Positions 1 through 9,099 of a DNA stretch of 39,732 nucleotides are shown here, in pieces. Position 1 is the first letter of the stretch; every line of letters begins with the position of its first letter. Source of the stretch: Candidatus Harrisonbacteria bacterium (GTDB taxonomy: Bacteria > Patescibacteriota > Minisyncoccia > UBA6257 > 1-14-0-10-44-23); the NCBI GenBank assembly GCA_023255625.1, contig JAHFLF010000001.1, positions 251,233 to 290,964 of the forward strand. Direction: 5' to 3'. Under the pieces are notes generated by a model. That model was not told where the DNA came from, searched no databases, and saw only the letters and a program-made list of their open reading frames with translations. A program made the position numbers and the translations under genes.

Positions 1-33
1 GCGATGGAGGCGGCATGCCACAGTAGCTGTGTG

Positions 34-123
34 GTTAATTAGTTAGTTGGTTGCTTAGTTAGTTAGCGGTAATTCTTTTTTCCTGTTTTTCTAAGTAACT
101 AACTAACCAGCTAACCAATTAAC
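34..123. repeat. Imperfect inverted repeat built of TTAG/TTGG tetranucleotide-like units (GTTAATTAGTTAGTTGG... / ...CTAACCAATTAAC)
   Basis: Left arm GTTAATTAGTTAGTTGGTTGCTTAGTTAGTTAG is approximately complementary to right arm CTAAGTAACTAACTAACCAGCTAACCAATTAAC. Confidence 0.7.
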
Positions 124-133
124 TCTTCATCCC

Positions 134-1144
134 CTACATTGTGCTCACCCTATAACTCGCCGGTGCTTTAGCCAAATAATCTAAAAGCTGCTTTTTAGTC
201 AGCAAACCTTTTTGTGCACCGGTGTATCGAACTACGCTCATCGACTCAATTGGAGCCCAAGAGAGGGCCTGTTCCACGGTAAATCCGCTCATTAGTGCGG
301 CGATAAAACCAGTCGAGAAAGCATCTCCTGCTCCAGTTCGCTCGAAAGGCGGCTTTGGATCAGGGTAGGCCGGTACGGTGTATTGGATTGGCGCAGCCGG
401 TCCCGTACCGTCGCTGGCGTAAGCGGCCTCCGGCCCGTCGGTAATAACCACGATCTTTGGGCCGAGCGCGTGCAATCTCTTTGAAAGCGCTTTAATATCT
501 CTTTCTTCAGTAGCTAAAATATGCTGTGCCTCCTCGCGGTTCACAAACAAGACATGAGTCCGTTTATAAATTCGGGCTAATCGTTCTGCCCCTAACTTAA
601 TTTGAAATGTGCCCGGATTAAAACCAATTTTAACAGACGGATGCTGCTCCAGGTAATCTGCGACCTCATCGTGCATGCCCACCGCGCTCTCGGCGATTGA
701 TGAAAAATAAATCCAGTGAGTATCGCCAATAGAGGAAACCGGCACATACTGATAACTATTGTGCTTAATTAAAATAGTCCGTTCGGCACCATAATTTAAA
801 ACAAAGTGATAGTTAGTTGCAACACCCGGATTAACTTTTAAAAATTCCTTGCTGACCCCCTCCTTGTCGTATTGTTCTAGAACCTGCTTACCGAAGAGAT
901 CATCGCCAATACCAGCCACCATTGCTGCTTTGAAGCCAAGCCGCGCTAAACCAACGGCAACATTTGATGCATTACCAACCGCCGGCACAACCTCTAAAGT
1001 TTCGTACGGGATTTTATCGGCAAAAGTCATGCAAATTTCGCACTTGGAGTGATTGATATTGCAATGCACACTCGCCTCATGCAAACGGATAAAAGCATCG
1101 ATAGTTGTGTCGCCGATGCAAACGACATCGTATTTAATGGCCAT
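134..1144 (-). CDS. PfkB-family carbohydrate kinase (ribokinase-like)
   Basis: ORF 336 aa with DTTIDAF N-terminus, VGNASNVAVGLARLG and the PfkB signature ERTGAGDAFSTGFIAAL. Confidence 0.9.
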   Translation of the reverse strand: MAIKYDVVCIGDTTIDAFIRLHEASVHCNINHSKCEICMTFADKIPYETLEVVPAVGNASNVAVGLARLGFKAAMVAGIGDDLFGKQVLEQYDKEGVSKEFLKVNPGVATNYHFVLNYGAERTILIKHNSYQYVPVSSIGDTHWIYFSSIAESAVGMHDEVADYLEQHPSVKIGFNPGTFQIKLGAERLARIYKRTHVLFVNREEAQHILATEERDIKALSKRLHALGPKIVVITDGPEAAYASDGTGPAAPIQYTVPAYPDPKPPFERTGAGDAFSTGFIAALMSGFTVEQALSWAPIESMSVVRYTGAQKGLLTKKQLLDYLAKAPASYRVSTM

Positions 1145-1169
1145 TACTTTATTCTATCATAATTGAGTA

Positions 1170-1215
1170 TAAAAACACGCGCGCCCGACCGGAGATCTTC
1201 TCCAATCGGGCTGCG
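1170..1215 (-). terminator. Hairpin terminator of ORFan unit A
   Basis: Minus strand CCCGATTGGAGAAGATCTCCGGTCGGG followed by GCGCGCGTGTTTTTAT. Confidence 0.6.
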
Positions 1216-1246
1216 GCGCTTGCCCTAGAATTATTTCCGACTAATT

Positions 1247-2280
1247 CTATTGCGTACTGACAAATGTTGCTGCGGAGCTCTTGCGGGCCCACTCTATGTG
1301 CTGGCGGATCCTGATCGCCGCAATCGGCATCTTGATCCATGTATGGAAGAACGCGTTCTTCGCCGCCTCCCTGCGGAAAAGCGCAACATCGTGATCCTCT
1401 TCGCTGATGAACTGCCCAGAAACGGCAAGATGCTCAAGAAGCTCTCCGGGATACTCGAATGCCGGCTCTGCAACGACGGAATGACCGTTCCCGTTTCCAT
1501 TTGCTCCGGCGGAAACCGCTTCCGGTTCGGCCACAGGAACTGGCTGCGGTGGAACCTTCTTTGACCGGCAACTCGGCCGGCTCTTCTGTGCTGACACAGC
1601 GACAGCCCGAGCAGCCAGTTCTTGGGCTATCTGGCGGCTCGCCAAGACATCCAGCAGCCGAAGAATCTGCTCCATCGGCTCCCGACATCCGGCTTTCTCC
1701 CTCATCTCCAGATACTTCAGCCAACGAACAATCTTCCGTATCGACTCTAGTTCAACGCGAAAGCCCAATGCTGTGAGCCGAGCCCTGATCCGGTCTACGG
1801 CACCGGCTTCAGAGAGTCCAGTGAGTTCTGGGAACTGATCCGCTATGAAACTCTCAAGATCCTCCGAAGACATCTTCGTCCACTTCTTCGGTGCCGGCTT
1901 TTGACGGCCGACAACCGTGACGGTCACATGGGGCGTCTGCGCCCAACGAGCCATGAACTCTTCGAGCAGCGGCCGCATCTCCGACTCTAGATCTTCAAGC
2001 GAGCAGCTCACAGTCGGGACGCCGGGAGATACACAACCGCTTAGGTCCATGTACATCTGATCGCCAATGCCCGCAAAGATCACGCACTTGAAACGCGTAC
2101 CGGCGAGCGACTCCGCGAGACCGCGATCACTGGGCGTGAAAAGTGCGACAACTGTACGACGGAGCCAGTCGACTTCCCGGCCACACGCCGGGACGACAAC
2201 TGCAATTTGAGAACCCTGGATGCTCGCATCCAGGGACTTGAAAACTCTGGCGAGTCTTCTGCGCTGGTTAGCGTCCATGA
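1247..2280 (-). CDS. ORFan A, hypothetical protein (MDANQRRRLARVFKSLD...)
   Basis: Start refined from the ORF track to the ATG preceded by AGCAGGGA; upstream TTGACC-17-TATTGT promoter; GC-rich codons; no recognised domain. Confidence 0.6.
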
Positions 2281-2309
2281 TTCCCTGCTCTTTCTGGGGT
2301 GTACCCATA

Positions 2310-2342
2310 TTCACAATATCCTTTAGTGCACAACTGGTCAAT
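2310..2342 (-). promoter_or_regulatory. Sigma70-like promoter of ORFan A (TTGACC N17 TATTGT)
   Basis: Minus strand TTGACCAGTTGTGCACTAAAGGATATTGTG. Confidence 0.55.
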
Positions 2343-2359
2343 TTTTTAATATTAAAAGA

Positions 2360-2393
2360 ACACCCGCCGTCGGCTTTTGGCCTAGGCGGGTGA
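2360..2393 (-). terminator. Hairpin terminator between ORFans B and A
   Basis: Minus strand CACCCGCC-TAGGCCAAAAGCCGAC-GGCGGGTG followed by TTCTTTTAAT. Confidence 0.7.
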
Positions 2394-2466
2394 ACAAAAG
2401 ATTGGTTTTTATTTTTAGGGAGGGCTCTTTCTTGCGCCTCCATTTTCCTCCTTCCGTTGTGACTGT

Positions 2467-3624
2467 CTAGGACTTCGGCCTATTCATCTTCGCGCGGCCC
2501 TTTGCGTTGGAGATGATCTGCGCGATCCCAGTCGGCTTGAACTTCAGCCCCTGCTTCCGTGCAAACCTCTTCAGCGTCTTCGGCCCCAACCTGTCCTGCG
2601 ACAGGAGCCAGTCAGCCAGCTGTCCGATCTTCTCGAACTTCGGCGGAGTCATCTTCGGCTTGGCTTGCCGCGTCTTCACCTTGACCAGCTTCGGCGATTC
2701 CACCACCCGCGGCCGTTGCGGCGACTTACCGGCTACGACAACCTTCTCCTCCGAACGACCCTTGAGCCGGTCAACCCTCCTCTCAAGCTGACGAATCCTG
2801 CGCTTGGCATCCTTCAGCGCCTCCCTGTACTCATCGGCCTTAGCACCCCTGCGAGAATCGGCGGCAAACTTCGCCAACTCATCTGCGAAATTCGCGCGAC
2901 CCTCCTCGATCGCCTGCTGCTTTGCAGCTTCAATGTCTCTGCCGATCTCTGCGATCCGCGCTTCGAGTCCCGCGATCTGGACCTGCGCGTCCTCTGCTCT
3001 GCCCTCGGCAGCGTCCTTCGCAAGTCGAAGCACCCTCTCCTCTTCACGCATGCGCTCGACTGAACGGGCGAGCTCGTCGCGCTGCGCAACTGCCGCCGCG
3101 CATTCTGCACGAGACACCCGCGCCCCCTCTTCGCTGGCCCGACACCGCCGCTCCAGCTCCTCACATTCCAGCGCCTTGGCGGCAAGCGCTTCTTGAACCT
3201 CCTGCCAGCAAACGAGCGCCTCGGCGTAATCGCCTACTGCCTGTCGGACATCATTGCGCAGAATTTCCGCCGCGTTGAGAACTGGACTCGCCGCCGATTC
3301 ATTCGGCAGCGCTGGCAGCCCAACCATGCGCCGAATCCTGACCTCAACAGCCAGCTCGCTCGAGAGAGGGAAGACGGTGGTGTCTCCTCGCTCTTGAGCG
3401 GCGTGCTTGAGCTCCCTGAAGCGCCCCTGACTGACCGCGCCAGCTATCGGGTGGATGAACCTGATATTCCCCGAGGGAATCCCTCCTTTCAATCTACCGG
3501 CAAGCTCCTCCTTCCCAACTGCAAGCACCAGTTCGTGCGAGGGCATACTGCCCAACGAACGATCTTTCGCGGTGCCAGGCACCCAGTGCCGACCACCACT
3601 ACTACTACGATCATTTATGGACAT
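2467..3624 (-). CDS. ORFan B, coiled-coil hypothetical protein with basic C-terminus
   Basis: 385 aa ORF; long Ala/Glu/Arg heptad-rich segment; SD TGGGAGGGAGCA-ATG; upstream TATAAT on the minus strand at about 3707-3712. Confidence 0.7.
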   Translation of the reverse strand: MSINDRSSSGGRHWVPGTAKDRSLGSMPSHELVLAVGKEELAGRLKGGIPSGNIRFIHPIAGAVSQGRFRELKHAAQERGDTTVFPLSSELAVEVRIRRMVGLPALPNESAASPVLNAAEILRNDVRQAVGDYAEALVCWQEVQEALAAKALECEELERRCRASEEGARVSRAECAAAVAQRDELARSVERMREEERVLRLAKDAAEGRAEDAQVQIAGLEARIAEIGRDIEAAKQQAIEEGRANFADELAKFAADSRRGAKADEYREALKDAKRRIRQLERRVDRLKGRSEEKVVVAGKSPQRPRVVESPKLVKVKTRQAKPKMTPPKFEKIGQLADWLLSQDRLGPKTLKRFARKQGLKFKPTGIAQIISNAKGRAKMNRPKS

Positions 3625-3750
3625 TGCTCCCTCCCAGGAACCTTTTTTGACCTGATATCGAAAATCGCCGTACGCAGGCGAATTTTCGTTTTCATATTCT
3701 AAAACTATTATAGCAAAAAGTCAAATTATCAAGTAAGTGCAACGGCCCAG

Positions 3751-3822
3751 CCAATCCAAACTTCCCGTCATAGGGAGCAGTAAAAGGTATCCCTGCTCAT
3801 CTTGACGGGAAGTTTGGATTGG
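3751..3822 (+). repeat. Apex-hairpin palindromic element E3 (20-bp outer stem, TAGG-hairpin-ATCT apex)
   Basis: CCAATCCAAACTTCCCGTCA / TGACGGGAAGTTTGGATTGG perfect arms; inner TAGG-GAGCAG-TAAAAGGTATCC-CTGCTC-ATCT. Confidence 0.85.
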
Positions 3823-3836
3823 AATAAACAAAGATT

Positions 3837-4841
3837 CTACCCCCGAATAGAAATCCTGCGCTCTGCCGCTCGCCGGACCGCCGCGATAATCGCCGAAACA
3901 TCCATGCCATATTTCTCCATCAGTTGAGCCGGCGTGCCACTCTCGCCAAAAGTATTTTGCATACCAATAAATTCCATTGGTGTCGGTAATTTTTTTGCCA
4001 AAACCTCCGCGACCGCGCCGCCAAGCCCGCCCATCACCTGGTGCTCCTCAATCGTCACCACCGCGCCGCATTTTGCCACAACCGCCAATAAAGTTTTTTC
4101 GTCTAATGGTTTAATCGTGTGCATATTCAAAACTACAACCTCCAATTTTTGCTTTTGCAATTCCTTGGCTGCAAGCAATGCGTTGTGTAAAAGCGGCCCG
4201 CAGCCAATAATGACAACCTGCGGTTTTTTGCCCTGCCAAAGAATCTGCGCGATCCCGGGGACAAAAGGCGTTTTTTCAGTAGTAAACACCGGCGTCTTTC
4301 CTCGTCCGAAGCGCAAATAGACCGGGCCGACAATCCGCGCAGCGGCAACTGTTGCTTTGCGCGCTTCAATTGCATCGCAGGGCACAATCACCCGCATATT
4401 GGCCATCACTCGCATTGTCGCAATGTCCTCAATCGCCTGATGCGTAGCGCCGTCAGGGCCGACTGAAATGCCGGCGTGATGTCCGGCGATTTTTACATTC
4501 GCGTCATTGTAAGAAATTGTTGTGCGAATCTGCTCCCAATTCCGGCCCGGCGAAAAAGTCGCATAAGAAGCAATAAAAGGAATCTTGCCGGAGACGGCCA
4601 GCCCGGCGGCAACCGTGGCCATATTTTGTTCGGCCACGCCCAGCTCAAAAAATCTGTCTGGAAACTCTTTTTCAAAAAAATTCGAGCGAGTTGATTCGCT
4701 TAGATCGGCCGTCAGAGCAACTACGCGCGGGTTAGCCCGCCCGGCCAAAACGATCCCCTCCCCGTAGCCGTCGCGGGTTGGCCGCTGGCTAATTTCCGGG
4801 GTAAATAGACTGTCGCTTAAGTGTGCCTCTTTATGTATCAT
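3837..4841 (-). CDS. tktC: Transketolase, C-terminal (pyrimidine-binding/TK-C) subunit
   Basis: RPTRDGYGEGIVLAG..VVALTADLSESTR, EQNMATVAAGLA, HHAGISVGPDGATHQAIEDIA. Confidence 0.92.
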   Translation of the reverse strand: MIHKEAHLSDSLFTPEISQRPTRDGYGEGIVLAGRANPRVVALTADLSESTRSNFFEKEFPDRFFELGVAEQNMATVAAGLAVSGKIPFIASYATFSPGRNWEQIRTTISYNDANVKIAGHHAGISVGPDGATHQAIEDIATMRVMANMRVIVPCDAIEARKATVAAARIVGPVYLRFGRGKTPVFTTEKTPFVPGIAQILWQGKKPQVVIIGCGPLLHNALLAAKELQKQKLEVVVLNMHTIKPLDEKTLLAVVAKCGAVVTIEEHQVMGGLGGAVAEVLAKKLPTPMEFIGMQNTFGESGTPAQLMEKYGMDVSAIIAAVRRAAERRISIRG

Positions 4842-4878
4842 GATTTAACTAATTAACTGACTAACCGATAACCGACAA

Positions 4879-5766
4879 CTATTCTAGGTGATGGCACTCA
4901 ATCGATCCGCCCAGAGTGCGTAAACTGCGCAAGGCATCCCGCTCCTGTTCTTTCTTCGGCGGCTCACCCGGCATATCCATAATGCCCGGCGGGTTGCCGT
5001 GCCATTTGTAATCGTTCTCCATGTAATCAACGCCCTTGCCCGGAATAGTGTGCGCAATAATGACCGTCGGCTTTTCGTAAATCGCCTTGGCCTCATTTAC
5101 GGCCGCAACAAATGCGGGAATGTCATGCCCATTTACCTCGAGCACATGCCAGTTGAAGGCCTCGTATTTTTCTCGTAGCGGCTCAAGCGGCATTATGTCT
5201 TCAGTATAACCGTCAATCTGAATATTATTGCGATCAATCACTGCGGTTAGATTATGCAGTTTTAATTTACCGGCCAGCATGACCGCCTCCCAAATATTGC
5301 CCTCATTGTGCTCGCCGTCAGAAAGTAAGGCATAAGTTCGATATGTTTTTTTGTCCATCCGTGCAGCCAGAGCCACGCCGATTGCCTGGGACAGACCCGA
5401 GCCAAGCGGCCCGGAGGTGGTTTCAATTCCCGGCAAAGATCCACGATGCGGATGGCCCTGCAAACGAGAATTTAATTTACGCAAAGTTAGCAGTTCCTGA
5501 ACCGGAAAATATCCGGCGTGCGCCAGGGTTACATATTGAACCGGACAGATATGCCCGTTACTCAAAATCAAACGATCGCGATCAGCCCAGGTTGGTTGTT
5601 TTGGCTTGTGCGCTAAAATATGGAAGTAGAAAGCCGTAAAAATATCGGCCATCCCGAGCGGCCCGGCACTGTGGCCACTACCGGCTTCAACCAAAGTCTC
5701 GATAATGTTGGCGCGAATAGCATTGGCCTCGAGCTCCATCTGTTTTATTTTAGTGGTGGTCAGCAT
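4879..5766 (-). CDS. tktN: Transketolase, N-terminal (TPP-binding) subunit
   Basis: GSGHSAGPLGMADIFTAFYF, GPLGSGLSQAIGVALA, LLSDGEHNEGNIWEAVMLAG. Confidence 0.92.
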   Translation of the reverse strand: MLTTTKIKQMELEANAIRANIIETLVEAGSGHSAGPLGMADIFTAFYFHILAHKPKQPTWADRDRLILSNGHICPVQYVTLAHAGYFPVQELLTLRKLNSRLQGHPHRGSLPGIETTSGPLGSGLSQAIGVALAARMDKKTYRTYALLSDGEHNEGNIWEAVMLAGKLKLHNLTAVIDRNNIQIDGYTEDIMPLEPLREKYEAFNWHVLEVNGHDIPAFVAAVNEAKAIYEKPTVIIAHTIPGKGVDYMENDYKWHGNPPGIMDMPGEPPKKEQERDALRSLRTLGGSIECHHLE

Positions 5767-5793
5767 TATATCAAGTATATCACGGTAAGATCT

Positions 5794-6435
5794 CTACAAC
5801 TGCTGAAATTGCTTGAACATTACAGCAGGATCGCTTGATTCCCACAATGCCGAACTAACCGAAAAACGCGTTGCTCCTGCGGCGATGCATCGTCTGGCCA
5901 CTTCGAGCGTCACTCCGCCATCTACGCTTATAGGCAATGCCGGGAAAGCAGCGCGCAGAGCGGCAATTTTCCCGATCTGCTCTTCTTTAAAAACCTGGCC
6001 CGATAAACCAGGAGAAACTGCAAGCACATGACAACCGGCGAACAATTCTAGATAAGGAATAGCGTGATCAGCAGAGGTCTCTGGGGCGATCCCTAGTACC
6101 ACCGGAACTTTCTTTTCTTCACACATCTGCACGATCGCTTCTACCGAAGTAATCGTCTCTAGGTGAACAATCAAACGGTTGATCCCGGCCGCAAGCCAGA
6201 GCGGCGCAGCCAACTCCGGCTCACGCACCATCAGGTGCAGCTCAATCTTTAAATCCGGGCCAACGAGTGCCCGCAGCCGCGCATGATCCCGCCAGGTCGC
6301 GTAACCGCCGGTAAATCCCCCGTCCGCAACATCAATACTCACCCAACCATCCTTACCAACTAATTCAGTAGCGGCGGCGGCTCGCTGCGCTACACAGCGC
6401 TCATCATCACAGTTAATAACCGGTAAAATTTCCAT
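5794..6435 (-). CDS. rpe: Ribulose-phosphate 3-epimerase family protein
   Basis: (beta/alpha)8 epimerase motifs: WVSIDVADGGFT, IELHLMV, VSPGLSGQVF, ISVDGGVTLEVA. Confidence 0.82.
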   Translation of the reverse strand: MEILPVINCDDERCVAQRAAAATELVGKDGWVSIDVADGGFTGGYATWRDHARLRALVGPDLKIELHLMVREPELAAPLWLAAGINRLIVHLETITSVEAIVQMCEEKKVPVVLGIAPETSADHAIPYLELFAGCHVLAVSPGLSGQVFKEEQIGKIAALRAAFPALPISVDGGVTLEVARRCIAAGATRFSVSSALWESSDPAVMFKQFQQL

Positions 6436-6444
6436 AAAAAATAT

Positions 6445-6927
6445 TTAAAACTTTCCGATCCGGCGGATATGCCGTTCTGCTCCGCTAAAAGGTGTCTCCA
6501 AAAAAATCCCGACCGCCTTAAACAGATCATCTTTGCTGACAAATCGCGCGCCAATCGATAACATATTTGCGTCATTATGCTGCCTCTCCAGTTTTACAAT
6601 TTCAAAAATATTGTCGCTGGTATGCCCCTCAATATCCACCGGTATCTTGGGCTGCATCGGCCCGTAAAATACAGCGCAGCGCACGCCCTTATAGCGATTT
6701 GCCGCCATGGCCTCGCCCTGGCCGGAGCCACCGATGACAATCCCCTTGCTTCCGGTATCTTGACTGACTAATTTGGCTTGCTTGCTAACAAAATCTGGAT
6801 AGTCGTCTACCGGCTCGTATAAAAAAGCACCGCAGTCAATAAATTTATACTGTTCTTTTTCCAAATATTTTTTCAGTTCTTCTTTCAGTTTGTATCCGGC
6901 GTGATCTGCGGCAACGTAGATGGTCAT
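6445..6927 (-). CDS. rpiB: Ribose-5-phosphate isomerase B / LacAB-RpiB family
   Basis: YVAADHAGYKLKEELKKYL, DYPDF, GIVIGGSGQGEAMAANRYKGVRCAV, HNDANMLSIGAR. Confidence 0.92.
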   Translation of the reverse strand: MTIYVAADHAGYKLKEELKKYLEKEQYKFIDCGAFLYEPVDDYPDFVSKQAKLVSQDTGSKGIVIGGSGQGEAMAANRYKGVRCAVFYGPMQPKIPVDIEGHTSDNIFEIVKLERQHNDANMLSIGARFVSKDDLFKAVGIFLETPFSGAERHIRRIGKF

Positions 6928-6994
6928 GCCGTAAGTATATCACTTTCCAATAGCCCGGTTGATTGTAAAAGCCAAATATAAGTATATCAAAAAG

Positions 6995-7025
6995 TAAGAC
7001 GGCCGGTCGCTTGCGCGACCGGCTG
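6995..7025 (-). terminator. GC-rich hairpin terminator of ORFan C
   Basis: GCCGGTCGC-TTGC-GCGACCGGC, then on the minus strand CGTCTTACTTTTTG. Confidence 0.75.
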
Positions 7026-7064
7026 AATGCGACTGACAAGGTAACGAGGGGTGAGGTTGAAGGG

Positions 7065-7805
7065 TTAGGAGGCCTTCTTCCCCCTCCTGACTGAACGAAC
7101 ACGCAGGTGCGGGCGGTGATCGCTGACGCTGCACCAGCCAGCGCACACGCCCACCCGACGATTCGCCGCACCGAAGCCCACGCCCGGGACGCTACTGCCG
7201 CCGCGGCTACGGGAACCGGCGCACAGCGTCACATTAACTTCGTCCAGGTGCCGCCCGTGCTGCTGGAAGTAGAGGCCCTCGTGAATGAGCCGCTCCTCCA
7301 CCGTCTCGCAGTCGGTCTGCTCGAAGCCAGTGGCCGGACGGTCCTGATTCTCCTCATCCGCCTCCGGCCGATCGCGGACCCAGACAGCGTAATCCTCGTC
7401 GGTGCTACGCACCGACACGATGGCCGCATCGAGATCGTCGTGCGAACGCCAGAGCGTGTCAGGCCCGCACTGACGCTGCAACGACTCATAGCCACGATTC
7501 GGCCTCATGCCAGCGGCCACGAAGAGAAGTCGGTCGAAACCCGGCTCCCGCTCCGGCATCACACGGATGATCCGCTCCGGCGTGACCGGCATGTCGAGCC
7601 CAGAGAACAGCCGGTACCAGCGAATGGTGCGGGCAATCTGCATGTCGGTTGCCATGCCGAGCGGCAGAGTCGCCGCGTAGACACGGGCTGCGATCTCGGG
7701 ATCGGCACCGATCGAGCAGAACTCGTCGACCGTGCAACCGACACCTTCGAGAACCGCCAGAACCGCGTCACGACGAGCCTCCTCAAGACTGACCAGGTGA
7801 CCCAT
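7065..7805 (-). CDS. ORFan C, hypothetical protein (MGHLVSLEEARRDAV...)
   Basis: Start refined to ATG after AAGAAAGGGGCCCC; own TTGACT...TATTAT promoter; GC-rich; Cys/Gly/Ser/Arg-rich C-terminus. Confidence 0.65.
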   Translation of the reverse strand: MGHLVSLEEARRDAVLAVLEGVGCTVDEFCSIGADPEIAARVYAATLPLGMATDMQIARTIRWYRLFSGLDMPVTPERIIRVMPEREPGFDRLLFVAAGMRPNRGYESLQRQCGPDTLWRSHDDLDAAIVSVRSTDEDYAVWVRDRPEADEENQDRPATGFEQTDCETVEERLIHEGLYFQQHGRHLDEVNVTLCAGSRSRGGSSVPGVGFGAANRRVGVCAGWCSVSDHRPHLRVRSVRRGKKAS

Positions 7806-7884
7806 GGGGCCCCTTTCTTGCGCCAAGGGCGCTGCAAACATGCCGGAATGCTGTCCGGCGGCAGGCCTCCCGCCGTGCGGGAAA

Positions 7885-7926
7885 CATATATGTATATAAT
7901 ACTAAAATTAAGGAATAGTCAATTTT
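7885..7926 (-). promoter_or_regulatory. Promoter of ORFan C
   Basis: Minus strand TTGACTATTCCTTAATTTTAGTATTATATAC. Confidence 0.55.
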
Positions 7927-7932
7927 TCTGCG

Positions 7933-9099
7933 TTACTGACCGGCCGAAAGATATGGTTGATACTCCGAAGTAAACTTAACCTCCAGCGGCTCTACTGCAC
8001 GGATCTTAGACCCCGCAAGCGTAACCCGCAGCATAAGCCCACGCCCGGTATCGGCTGAAAAATTTTGATCAAAAACAAAGTTGCCAAGTGAATAGGCAAT
8101 GTATCCTTCTCCCTTTCCTAAAGGGAGGGGACCGCTTGCGGTGAGGGATTTAGATTCCAAATCCCTCCCTCCTGCTGGAGTACTCCCTTTAGGAAAGGGA
8201 GAATAATACTCCACCTCCTGCGCAACATGCGGATGATGGCCAACGATCAAATCTGCACCGGCATCAATAAGCTGGTGGGCTAGCTGACGCTGTGCATTAT
8301 TAGAATGCGTCTCATACTCCTGCCCCCAATGCATACTCACTACAACAATGTCTGCGGCATATATTTTTTTCGCCTGCGCGATGAGAGCGCACATATCATA
8401 GTTACTGCGATCGCAGTAACTATGATATTTAACGCTCATACTCAATCCAGGAGTATCGCTCTTAGCCCGAGCTGACTCGCCGTAAAATTCCGTAAAACCC
8501 AAAAATGCTATTCTCGTGGTGCCTAATATTTTAATGACTGGTTCGTTGGTCTCGCTCCAATCTTTGCCGAAGCCAATATACGAAATTCCGGCCTCGCGCA
8601 GATATTGCATCGTATCACTCGCTGCAGTCAGTCCATAATCAAATATGTGATTATTCGCCAAATTCAAAACATCAAAACCAGCATGCTTCAACGCGTTTAT
8701 AGTGCTGGTTGGCGAAAACTCAAATGAGTACTCGCTCCCCTGATTTGTACCGCGAGCTGAAATTGGCCCCTCAAGATTACCGATCAACAAATCAGCGGCG
8801 CGAGTCGTGCTGGCAAGCAAAAGAAAGGGATATAACGGATTCTGCTCACGCTCAATGACTGTTCGGATAGAACGGTCAAACATCATATCGCCGACAAAAA
8901 GCAGTGTAGAGGGCTTAGACGAGATTGGCCCGGGTTTTTTATCGGCAGGCGGCACTTCGTTTACGAGGTCTCCGTGCCGATCGCCGATAAAAAACCCGGG
9001 CAGATAAAAATTCCTGGATAATACTATAAACCCAACAATCAAAATAACCCCAAAAAGACAAATTACTGAAAAATAAACTTTAGGGGATCGCCAGAACAT
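7933..9099 (-). CDS. CapA family (poly-gamma-glutamate capsule biosynthesis-like) metallophosphatase
   Basis: LLFVGDMMFDRSI, GNLEGPIS, LNLANNHIFDYG, VVVSMHWGQEY, ADLIVGHHPHVAQ, YSLGNFVFDQ. Confidence 0.92.
   Translation of the reverse strand: MFWRSPKVYFSVICLFGVILIVGFIVLSRNFYLPGFFIGDRHGDLVNEVPPADKKPGPISSKPSTLLFVGDMMFDRSIRTVIEREQNPLYPFLLLASTTRAADLLIGNLEGPISARGTNQGSEYSFEFSPTSTINALKHAGFDVLNLANNHIFDYGLTAASDTMQYLREAGISYIGFGKDWSETNEPVIKILGTTRIAFLGFTEFYGESARAKSDTPGLSMSVKYHSYCDRSNYDMCALIAQAKKIYAADIVVVSMHWGQEYETHSNNAQRQLAHQLIDAGADLIVGHHPHVAQEVEYYSPFPKGSTPAGGRDLESKSLTASGPLPLGKGEGYIAYSLGNFVFDQNFSADTGRGLMLRVTLAGSKIRAVEPLEVKFTSEYQPYLSAGQ
8107..8203 (-). repeat. 97-bp palindromic/MITE-like repeat, copy 1, in frame within capA
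   Basis: Terminal inverted repeats TTCTCCCTTTCCTAAAGGGAG / CTCCCTTTAGGAAAGGGAGAA; near-identical reverse complement of 26411-26507. Confidence 0.92.
8393..8428. repeat. 36-nt perfect palindrome inside capA
   Basis: ATATCATAGTTACTGCGA|TCGCAGTAACTATGATAT. Confidence 0.95.
8928..9001 (+). repeat. Apex-hairpin palindromic element E6 inside capA (19-bp outer stem, AGG-hairpin-ATC apex)
   Basis: GCCCGGGTTTTTTATCGGC / GCCGATAAAAAACCCGGGC; inner AGG-CGGCAC...GTGCCG-ATC. Confidence 0.85.

Noticed and set aside
2665-3702. Long plus-strand ORFs opposite ORFan B (and similar antisense ORFs across the GC-rich units)
   Set aside because: Expected shadow ORFs from GC-rich codons. They lack an SD and recognisable domains, and the minus-strand frames have promoter, SD and terminator context.
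3751-3822. Interpreting E3 simply as a Rho-independent terminator of the transketolase operon
   Set aside because: 20-bp stem plus separate inner hairpin and no U-tract on either side. The apex motif recurs in unrelated elements, including one inside a coding sequence.
7065-7805. Diversity-generating retroelement target claim for ORFan C
   Set aside because: No reverse transcriptase or template repeat visible in this window. Retained only as a low-confidence inference about its C-terminus.
8107-8203. Frameshifted pseudogene of capA caused by the 97-bp repeat
   Set aside because: The reading frame continues through the repeat and into the conserved YSLGNFVFDQ motif, so the gene appears intact.
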